16,175 nt of DNA from contig NZ_MUXV01000055.1 in NCBI RefSeq assembly GCF_002014975.1, positions 1-16,175 of the forward strand, in the 5' to 3' direction. A program made the translations under genes and the position numbers. The DNA comes from Moraxella bovis (GTDB lineage: Bacteria > Pseudomonadota > Gammaproteobacteria > Pseudomonadales > Moraxellaceae). Numbering within the stretch: position 1 is the first letter of the stretch; every line of letters begins with the position of its first letter. Below the pieces are notes generated by a model. It was not told the origin of the DNA, did not search any database, and was given only the letters and a program-made list of their open reading frames with translations. Below, piece by piece: positions 1-5,453 of the stretch.

Positions 1-46
<46 letters not shown>

Positions 47-122
47 AAAAATTGTCAGCCGATTTTATATTTTGTCAAGTATTTTTATGATTATCAATCG
101 GTTAGGGTTTGGGATTAACTCA

Positions 123-151
123 TTGACTATTTTTGATAAATGATTTATATT
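123..151 (+). promoter_or_regulatory. Sigma-70-like promoter of the nfeD-SPFH pair
   Basis: TTGACT at 123-128 and TATATT at 146-151 are separated by 17 bp. Transcription would start near 158, giving a short leader. A Shine-Dalgarno AAGGA at 168-172 lies 6 nt before the ATG at 179. Confidence 0.6.
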
Positions 152-178
152 AACCAAAAATCCACATAAGGACACCTG

Positions 179-628
179 ATGAACGTACAGCCTTGGCATT
201 GGTTGGTTTTTGGTCTGATTTTGATGATATTAGAGATGTTTGTGCCGACCTTTTTTCTGCTATGGTTCGGGGCGTCTGCTGTTGTAACGGCAGTGCTTGC
301 GTGGGCGTTTGGCTTCGGCTTTGGGGCGGGGGTCATCTTGTGGCTTGTGCTGTCGGTCATCTCGTGCGTGGCATGGTTTAAATTTATCCAGCCCAACATC
401 AAAACTCGCACGACCGCAGGGCTTGGGGGCAGTGTCATCATCGGCGAGATAGGCATGCTGACCCACGCTCCAAGTGCCGACAAGCTCGGCAAAGTGCGGT
501 TTAGTGTGCCAAAAGTCGGCTCTGATGAATGGCTGTGCCGTGGGGCAGATGGCGAAGTGTTTCAGGCAGGCGATAAGGTCGTGGTGGTGCAGATACTGGG
601 TAATGAGTTGGTGGTTCGGCGTAAATAA
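179..628 (+). CDS. NfeD-like membrane protein
   Basis: A 149-residue protein of the short NfeD family (NfeD1b type), which has no serine-protease domain. Three hydrophobic segments are visible at about residues 7-23, 24-46 and 47-69. They are followed by a soluble C-terminal part (about 85-149) rich in beta-prone residues and glycines, consistent with the OB-fold of this family. The start at 179 is supported by AAGGA 6 nt upstream. The SPFH/stomatin gene follows 121 bp downstream on the same strand, the classic pairing: NfeD proteins are thought to bind partner SPFH proteins in the inner membrane and influence membrane-domain organisation. The exact cellular role is not settled for the family, and nothing here narrows it. 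Confidence 0.88.
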   Translation: MNVQPWHWLVFGLILMILEMFVPTFFLLWFGASAVVTAVLAWAFGFGFGAGVILWLVLSVISCVAWFKFIQPNIKTRTTAGLGGSVIIGEIGMLTHAPSADKLGKVRFSVPKVGSDEWLCRGADGEVFQAGDKVVVVQILGNELVVRRK

Positions 629-681
629 TGCCATTGGATTGCTATTTATTGCCAATTCATCATATTAGATAGATTGGTAGG

Positions 682-699
682 GGGCAATCACATTTGCCC
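682..699 (+). other. Intercistronic hairpin between nfeD and the SPFH gene
   Basis: GGGCAA (682-687) pairs with TTGCCC (694-699) around a 6-nt loop. No T-run follows, so it is not an intrinsic terminator; it could shape or stabilise the two-gene transcript. It is followed at 711-740 by three degenerate copies of a TTTAGATAA-like 10-mer. Confidence 0.35.
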
Positions 700-749
700 T
701 GTATTTCAAATTTAGATAATTTTAGATAACTGTTAGATAGGGGCTTATT

Positions 750-1598
750 ATGGAAGTTTTATTTGTCTTGGTGGCGTTTGTCGTCTTTACCGTTTTTAAG
801 GGTGTCAGACTCGTACCACAAGGCTATAAATGGGTGGTTCAGCGACTGGGAAAATATCATCAGACCTTAGAACCGGGTTTGAATTTTATCATTCCCTTTG
901 TCGATACGGTCGCCTATAAAATCACGACCAAAGACATCGTGCTGGACATCCCCAGTCAAGAAGTCATCACCCGAGACAACGTGGTCATCATCGCCAATGC
1001 GGTGGCGTATATTAACATCATTCAGCCAGAATATGCGGTGTACGGCATTGAAGACTATGAATACGGCATTCGCAATCTGGTGCAAACGTCCTTGCGTTCT
1101 ATCGTGGGCGAGATGGATTTGGACAGTGCGTTATCAAGCCGAGACCAAATCAAAACCCAGCTCAAACACGCCATTTCAGACGACATCGCCGACTGGGGCA
1201 TTACCCTAAAAACGGTGGAAATCCAAGACATCAAACCGTCCCACACCATGCAACTAGCGATGGAAGAGCAAGCTGCCGCCGAACGCCAACGCCGAGCCAT
1301 GGTAACACGAGCGGACGGGCAAAAACAGGCGGCTATCTTGGAGGCGGACGGGCGATTGGAAGCGTCTCGCCGTGATGCCGAAGCTCAGGTAGTGCTTGCC
1401 AAAGGTTCCGAAGAATCCATTCGCCTTATCTCATCGGCGATGGACGGCAAAGAAATGCCTGTTGTGTACTTGCTTGGCGAGCAATACATCAAAGCGATGA
1501 ACGACATGGCACAGTCTGATAATGCCAAAACCGTTGTCTTGCCTGCCGATATTCTAAACACGGTCAAAGGATTGGTGGGCGATAAGTTAAAGGGGTGA
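750..1598 (+). CDS. SPFH/Band-7 (stomatin-like) membrane protein, QmcA-like
   Basis: A 282-residue stomatin/prohibitin-family protein. An N-terminal hydrophobic segment (about residues 2-17) anchors it in the inner membrane. The SPFH domain follows directly, with the characteristic VPQGYKWVVQRLGKY start, a GLNFIIPFVD stretch and the DIPSQEVITRDNV region. An Ala/Glu/Arg-rich stretch at about 170-230 (EEQAAAERQRRA and onward) should form the coiled coil by which these proteins oligomerise. Length and layout match E. coli QmcA-type proteins. AGGGG at 739-743 is the ribosome binding site for the ATG at 750. Together with the preceding NfeD-like gene it forms the standard NfeD-SPFH pair, proposed to organise functional membrane microdomains; the client processes are unknown. 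Confidence 0.9.
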   Translation: MEVLFVLVAFVVFTVFKGVRLVPQGYKWVVQRLGKYHQTLEPGLNFIIPFVDTVAYKITTKDIVLDIPSQEVITRDNVVIIANAVAYINIIQPEYAVYGIEDYEYGIRNLVQTSLRSIVGEMDLDSALSSRDQIKTQLKHAISDDIADWGITLKTVEIQDIKPSHTMQLAMEEQAAAERQRRAMVTRADGQKQAAILEADGRLEASRRDAEAQVVLAKGSEESIRLISSAMDGKEMPVVYLLGEQYIKAMNDMAQSDNAKTVVLPADILNTVKGLVGDKLKG

Positions 1599-1621
1599 TT
1601 TTATAACCATTTAACTTCAAA

Positions 1622-1656
1622 ACGCACCAATTTAAAAGGTGCGTGGTACGCACCTT
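1622..1656. repeat. Three-segment inverted repeat (two mutually exclusive hairpins)
   Basis: ACGCACC at 1622-1628 can pair with GGTGCGT at 1638-1644. The latter is also part of a 9-bp stem, AAGGTGCGT (1636-1644) with ACGCACCTT (1648-1656), around a 3-nt loop. The second hairpin is the more stable by length. It lies between the stop of the SPFH gene and the terminator at 1674-1700; similar palindromic elements are often dispersed repeats, but no second copy was seen here. Confidence 0.5.
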
Positions 1657-1673
1657 GCCATACTACCAAAATA

Positions 1674-1700
1674 AAAAGCGGTGATAATGACCGCTTTTTT
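1674..1700. terminator. Bidirectional intrinsic terminator between SPFH gene and iscX
   Basis: AAAAGCGG (1674-1681) pairs with CCGCTTTT (1691-1698) around a 9-nt loop. A T-run follows on the plus strand, and the A-run on the other side provides one on the minus strand. It suits both convergent genes. Confidence 0.8.
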
Positions 1701-1702
1701 AC

Positions 1703-1796
1703 AGATAAAGTTTTGAAAGATAGATAAAAAATAGATAAAGGCGTATGATACACCCATAAATTATCTTTTAAGTTATCTTTTAAATTATCTAAATTA
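1703..1796. repeat. Clustered AGATAA / TTATCT repeats, with a 12-bp tandem repeat
   Basis: AGATAAA occurs at 1703-1709, 1722-1728 and 1733-1739. The opposite-strand form TTATCTTTTAA(G/A) is repeated in tandem at 1761-1772 and 1773-1784 and continues as TTATCTAAA at 1785-1793. The region is just downstream of the iscX stop. No function is evident. Confidence 0.5.
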
Positions 1797-1997
1797 TCAA
1801 TCAAGCTCATCAAGCCACGCCATTTGAATGGCTTCTAATATCGCTTCATTGGATTTGTCAGGTTCGCCCACAAAGTCGTCAAGCTCGCACACATAGCGGT
1901 GCAAGTCGGTAAAGCGGATATATTGTACGTCTACATCGGGGTGCTTTTCGGCAAGGGCAATGGCGATGTCTAAGCTGTCGTGCCAGTTGAGTTTCAT
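1797..1997 (-). CDS. iscX: IscX (YfhJ) Fe-S cluster assembly accessory protein
   Basis: A 66-residue acidic protein that resembles E. coli IscX over its whole length: a WHDSLDIA start, the RFTDLH.YVCELDDF core (residues near 30-45) and the SNEAILEAIQMAWLDEL ending. IscX binds the cysteine desulfurase IscS and iron and modulates Fe-S cluster assembly. The start at 1997 is chosen over an upstream in-frame ATG (2024) because it begins exactly where the family begins (MKLNW) and AAGG lies about 6 nt upstream on the minus strand. Here it stands alone and convergent with the SPFH gene, not within an isc operon; the window shows no other isc gene. Confidence 0.93.
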   Translation of the reverse strand: MKLNWHDSLDIAIALAEKHPDVDVQYIRFTDLHRYVCELDDFVGEPDKSNEAILEAIQMAWLDELD

Positions 1998-2031
1998 AAA
2001 AAACCTTTTTAAAGACAAATTCACGCAAATT

Positions 2032-2061
2032 TTAGCAAAAAATTTAAATCAATGCTATAAT
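2032..2061 (+). promoter_or_regulatory. Probable queH promoter
   Basis: A perfect TATAAT (2056-2061) lies 31 bp before the ATG, with a weak -35 (TTAGCA, 2032-2037) 18 bp upstream. The sequence just before the queH ATG shows no clear Shine-Dalgarno. Confidence 0.45.
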
Positions 2062-2092
2062 AATCGCCATTTTTATTTATCATTGTTAAATT

Positions 2093-2836
2093 ATGAGCGT
2101 ACAGACCCACAACCCCCAAACCCAAAACGGGCAAAAAAAAGGCAAACCACAAATCGCCAAAGCTGACCCCACCAATCCGCACCTAACGCCGATTGACCGT
2201 GAGATTTTGACCCCGCCAAACGGACACAAAAAAGTGCTATTACACTCATGCTGTGCCCCTTGCTCAGGCGAGGTCATGGAGGCGATGCTTGCCAGTGGCA
2301 TTGAATTTACCATTTATTTTTATAACCCCAACATTCACCCCAAAAAAGAGTATGAGATTCGCAAAAACGAGAACATCGCTTTTGCCGAAAAGCACGGCAT
2401 ACCGTTCATTGATGCTGATTATGACATGGATAATTGGTTCGCTCGTGCCAAAGGCATGGAGCAAGACCCCGAGCGAGGTCGCCGTTGCACCATGTGTTTT
2501 GACATGCGGTTTGAACGCACCGCCCTATACGCCCATGAGCATGGCTTTCCTGTGATGACAAGCTCGCTTGGGATTAGTCGCTGGAAAAACATGGCTCAAA
2601 TCAACGACTGTGGACACCGTGCCGTTGCTCCTTATGAGGGTCTTGATTATTGGGATTTTAACTGGCGTAAAGGCGGTGGCAGTAGCCGTATGATTGAGAT
2701 TAGCAAGCGTGAGCATTTTTATCAACAAGAATACTGTGGCTGTGCTTATTCGCTCCGTGATACCAATAATTTTCGCCGTAGCCAAGGGCGTGAACCCATT
2801 AAAATCGGCGTGAAATATTATGGCGATGATGAGTAA
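2093..2836 (+). CDS. queH: Epoxyqueuosine reductase QueH
   Basis: A 247-residue protein of the QueH (DUF208) family, the non-cobalamin enzyme that reduces epoxyqueuosine to queuosine in the wobble base of tRNAs with GUN anticodons. The cysteine set expected for its iron-sulfur and metal site is present: C53, C54 and C57 in HSCCAPCS, C132 and C135 in RCTMCF, and C215 and C217 in EYCGCAYS. Other family blocks are visible ([29 protein letters not shown]). Residues 1-45 form a polar extension without recognisable domain content. No better start exists, because the next Met is beyond the first cysteine motif. It is a single gene with its own promoter and terminator. QueH replaces the unrelated QueG in many bacteria. 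Confidence 0.93.
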   Translation: MSVQTHNPQTQNGQKKGKPQIAKADPTNPHLTPIDREILTPPNGHKKVLLHSCCAPCSGEVMEAMLASGIEFTIYFYNPNIHPKKEYEIRKNENIAFAEKHGIPFIDADYDMDNWFARAKGMEQDPERGRRCTMCFDMRFERTALYAHEHGFPVMTSSLGISRWKNMAQINDCGHRAVAPYEGLDYWDFNWRKGGGSSRMIEISKREHFYQQEYCGCAYSLRDTNNFRRSQGREPIKIGVKYYGDDE

Positions 2837-2852
2837 ATAAGCCATTAAGACC

Positions 2853-2880
2853 AAAAGACCGTTTGATGACGGTCTTTTTT
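2853..2880 (+). terminator. Intrinsic terminator of queH
   Basis: AAAAGACCGT (2853-2862) pairs with ACGGTCTTTT (2869-2878) around a 6-nt loop, 17 nt after the queH stop, followed by more T residues. Confidence 0.85.
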
Positions 2881-3015
2881 GTGTCTTTTTGTTTACATCA
2901 CTTACATAAATTGCTTATTTATAAAACTTATTAATAATTCAACTACATAAAATTATTTTAACTGATGAATGTCGTGTTATGATAAATTAAATTTATCACA
3001 AAACAAGAAATCATC

Positions 3016-3159
3016 ATGACCATCAGTAATTATCACATTTATCCGACCGCCATTTTGCTTGCTGTGCTGTTTTTTGGCATGGCGATTTGGCAGGGTAACA
3101 GCTCATGGGGAGCGTTGGCGGGGGTAAGTTTGGTGTTTGGCAGTCGTAAACTAGACTGA
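3016..3159 (+). CDS. Small hydrophobic protein (47 aa), possible membrane peptide
   Basis: A 47-codon open frame not recognised as a known family. After a short polar start (MTISNYHIYPT) it has a hydrophobic stretch at about residues 11-25 (TAILLAVLFFGMAIW), a Gly/Ser turn, a second weaker hydrophobic stretch at 33-41, and a basic end (GSRKLD). That pattern would suit a small inner-membrane protein. Codon choice resembles the surrounding core genes. The Shine-Dalgarno is weak (AAGAAA). It lies alone between queH and the catalase gene. It could be a chance frame; homologues with a conserved start would settle that. Confidence 0.45.
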   Translation: MTISNYHIYPTAILLAVLFFGMAIWQGNSSWGALAGVSLVFGSRKLD

Positions 3160-3526
3160 TTGGGCAAATCTTATGATGACTCGTCTTAGCTTCTAGCGGT
3201 TTGGTTTTCAACCGTATTGGATTGTTGTGATTTTTTAAATTACAATAAATTTTATCAATCATAATTTAGAGTTCATCAAGTTTTTTCAATTTAAAAAATC
3301 AAATCAAAACATCAAATTATTATAATTTACCAAATCATCAATCCTGCCTATAATAGCTCCATAGATTGACAAACCAAGCAGCAACAAAGTTCAAGCCAGC
3401 AATCCAAGTTAGCAATGAGTGTCATTTGTATTGTTTACATACGCTAACCGGCAATTATGCCATTTTTTGTTATGCTTATTCTGTCATACTTTGATATCGT
3501 AACACACCCTAACCATAGGATTTATC
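3160..3526. other. Gene-free stretch upstream of the catalase gene
   Basis: This AT-rich stretch contains a weak hairpin (CGGTT 3197-3201 with AACCG 3210-3214) followed by T-rich sequence. It could end the preceding small gene. The proposed catalase promoter and a roughly 170-nt leader also lie here. I see no coding frame that I would support on either strand. Confidence 0.5.
3326..3354 (+). promoter_or_regulatory. Candidate catalase promoter
   Basis: TTTACC (3326-3331) and TATAAT (3349-3354) are 17 bp apart. Transcription from here would give a leader of about 165 nt. A partial ATAG...CTCCATAG pattern overlaps the start region and vaguely resembles half of an OxyR site, but it is too degenerate to call an operator. 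Confidence 0.45.
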
Positions 3527-5067
3527 ATGACTGATACCCCAAAATGCCCCTACTCAGGCACACCCCTTACCATGAGCAACGGAGCTCCTGTTGTTGATAA
3601 CCAAAACTCATTGACCGCAGGTGCCAGAGGTCCCTTACTTGCCCAAGATTTGTGGCTAAACGAAAAACTTGCCGACTTTGCTCGTGAAGTCATTCCAGAA
3701 CGGCGTATGCACGCCAAAGGCTCTGGGGCGTTTGGTACATTTACCGTAACCCACGACATCACAAAATACACTCGTGCCAAGATATTTAATGAAGTTGGTA
3801 AAAAAACTGAAATGTTTGCACGGTTTTCCACCGTGGCAGGCGAGCGTGGGGCAGCGGACGCCGAGCGAGACATTCGTGGCTTTGCCCTAAAATTTTATAC
3901 CGAAGAGGGCAACTGGAATATGGTGGGCAACAACACGCCTGTGTTTTTTTAAGAGACCCCCTAAAATTCCCTGATCTAAACAAAGCGGTCAAACGAGACC
4001 CACGCACCAATATGCGTAGCCCCACCAATAACTGGGATTTTTGGACTCTACTGCCAGAAGCACTGCACCAAGTTACCATTGTGATGAGCGACCGTGGCAT
4101 TCCCAAATCCTACCGCCATATGCACGGATTTAGTAGCCATACTTATAGCTTTATCAATGCTGATAATGAACGCTTTTGGGTCAAAATGCACTTTCGCACA
4201 AAGCAAGGCATTGAAAACTTAACCGATAGCGAGGCCGAAGCGGTAATTGCCAAAGACCGTGAAAGCCACCAAAAAGATTTGTACGATGCCATTGAAAAAG
4301 GCGACTATCCAAAATGGACCATGTACATTCAAGTTATGCCAGAGGCGGACGCCGAGAAAGTACCGTATCACCCCTTTGACTTGACCAAAGTGTGGCCAAA
4401 AGGCGATTATCCTTTGATTGAAGTGGGCGAGTTTGAACTCAACAAAAATCCTGAAAACTACTTTTTGGATGTAGAACAAGCCGCCTTTGCCCCAAGCAAT
4501 CTGGTGCCAGGCATTAGCGTATCGCCTGATAGAATGCTGCAAGCACGCCTTGTCAATTATGCCGATGCACAGCGTTATCGCTTGGGTGTCAACCGCCATC
4601 AAATCCCTGTCAATGCCCCACGTTGCCCTGTGCATACCAACCACAGAGACGGTCAAGGGCGAGTGGGCGACAACTATGGCGGACGTCCGCATTATGAACC
4701 AAACAGCTTTGGACAATGGCAAGAACAGCCCCAGTACGCCGAGCCACCCCTAAAAATTAGTGGCGATGCCAAGCAGTGGGATTTTCGTGAAGATGACAGC
4801 GATTATTTTAGCCAGCCAAGAGCCCTGTTTAATCTCATGACTGATGAGCAAAAACAAGCCTTGTTTGACAATACGGCAGGAGCAATGGGCGATGCACTCG
4901 ATTTCATCAAATACCGCCATATCCGCAACTGCCACGCCTGCCACCCTGATTATGGCATGGGTGTTGCCAAGGCGTTAGGAATGACGGTAGAAGATGCCAT
5001 TAAGGCGTATGACACCGACCCTGCCAAGCATTTGGCGAGCTGTCTAAATCCCAAAGACTTTGCGTAA
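3527..5067 (+). pseudogene. katA: Clade-3 haem catalase (KatA), frame interrupted at a T7 tract
   Basis: Together the two frames encode an essentially complete small-subunit haem catalase (about 513 residues), which splits hydrogen peroxide into water and oxygen. The first frame (3527-3952) carries the distal histidine H62 ([12 protein letters not shown]) and the active-site asparagine region GNNTPVFF, then stops at TAA. The second frame resumes exactly with [10 protein letters not shown] from 3952. It carries the haem-ligating tyrosine in [14 protein letters not shown] (codon 4558-4560) and runs to a normal end. The break is at seven T residues (3944-3950); one more T would restore GTG TTT TTT TTA AGA and the family sequence VFF-x-RDPLKF. 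AGGA at 3517-3520 precedes the ATG. The rest shows no decay, so this is either a sequencing/assembly error, a recent or phase-variable mutation, or a site rescued by slippage. Without rescue the product is a truncated, inactive 141-residue peptide. Confidence 0.9.
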
Positions 5068-5104
5068 AATTGAAAAATATGTTGCGTAAAATTAAAAAAA
5101 CCAC
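5061..5104. repeat. Imperfect 22-bp tandem duplication at the katA 3' end
   Basis: TGCGTAAAATT at 5061-5071, which includes the katA stop codon, is repeated at 5083-5093. Both copies are followed by A-rich sequence, giving a 22-bp period. It joins directly to the terminator stem. Confidence 0.5.
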
Positions 5105-5123
5105 TCTTCATGGGTGGTTTTTT
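5095..5123 (+). terminator. Intrinsic terminator of katA
   Basis: AAAAAACCAC (5095-5104) pairs with GTGGTTTTTT (5114-5123) around a 9-nt loop, ending in a T-run. It separates katA from the reverse transcriptase locus. Confidence 0.8.
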
Positions 5124-5158
5124 ATTGCAAAATTTTTTTGGTGTAGTAAAATTTACCT

Positions 5159-5433
5159 TGAAAGTAGGTAGCAAGTCAGTTAAGTTTGCCAATTAAACTG
5201 CCCATCTTGGGTTTGCGTACTGAATATGTCAGTGCGGATAGCTTTTATAAAGCACTTGGACAGAAATGTCAACTGCTTTATGATGTTAATTGCTGTGAAT
5301 GCATTAAAACTTAGCATATTTATATCCTTTGATTTGATGATACATAGTATTATTATTCTACAATTGGGGTGCTTCTTCTGATAGAAGCGTAAGGTGCACT
5401 TACTGGCTGTTATGCGTACTCCGCCTACTTTCA
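5159..5433 (+). ncRNA. Candidate structured noncoding RNA of the reverse transcriptase
   Basis: The interval is bracketed by a perfect 10-bp inverted repeat, TGAAAGTAGG (5159-5168) with CCTACTTTCA (5424-5433), which would form a closing stem ending 20 nt before the preferred RT start. Local hairpins inside: 5216-5236 (8 bp including one G-U, loop AUAUG); 5245-5283 (a 10-bp stem including one G-U, then a mismatch, a short inner helix with one bulged G, and a GAAA tetraloop at 5263-5266); and 5371-5388 (6 bp, extendable by G-U pairs). Weaker ones are at 5183-5199 and 5201-5211. The GNRA loop exists only on the plus strand, the RT's orientation. TGCGTACT occurs near both ends (5214-5221 and 5413-5420). 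Several DRT systems and retrons encode a cognate RNA just upstream of the RT, so a template or scaffold RNA is inferred. Its ends and promoter are not established; a weak TTGAAA (5158-5163) / TAAGTT (5181-5186) pair is not convincing. Confidence 0.5.
5329..5356 (+). promoter_or_regulatory. Possible promoter for the reverse transcriptase mRNA
   Basis: TTGATT (5329-5334) and TATTAT (5351-5356) are 16 bp apart. A transcript from here would begin near 5363 and carry only the last hairpin (5371-5388) in its leader, separate from the longer candidate ncRNA. In such AT-rich DNA chance matches are common. Confidence 0.35.
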
Positions 5434-5453
5434 TTTTTTATTCTGCAACAATT

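Noticed and set aside
3023..3262. 79-codon minus-strand frame upstream of katA
   Set aside because: Pro/Cys/Thr/Lys-rich without domain features, opposite a more plausible hydrophobic plus-strand frame, and no good ribosome binding site.
4219..4722. 167-codon minus-strand frame inside the catalase gene
   Set aside because: Shadow of the conserved katA frame; the plus strand encodes the catalase core here.
5159..5433. The 10-bp inverted repeat as ends of a transposable element
   Set aside because: No direct repeats flank it and no IS-like terminus is visible. Several nested hairpins on the RT's strand fit an RNA better.
5180..5434. 84-codon minus-strand frame as a conventional gene
   Set aside because: It has no recognisable domain or clear ribosome binding site, and it overlaps the RT start and the hairpin-rich interval. 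Kept only as an observation about the candidate RNA.
5394..5453. GTG start of the reverse transcriptase at 5394
   Set aside because: It would place the last hairpin and the closing stem at the start of the coding region, and its first 20 residues do not look like the family. The ATG at 5454 gives a family-like N-terminus.
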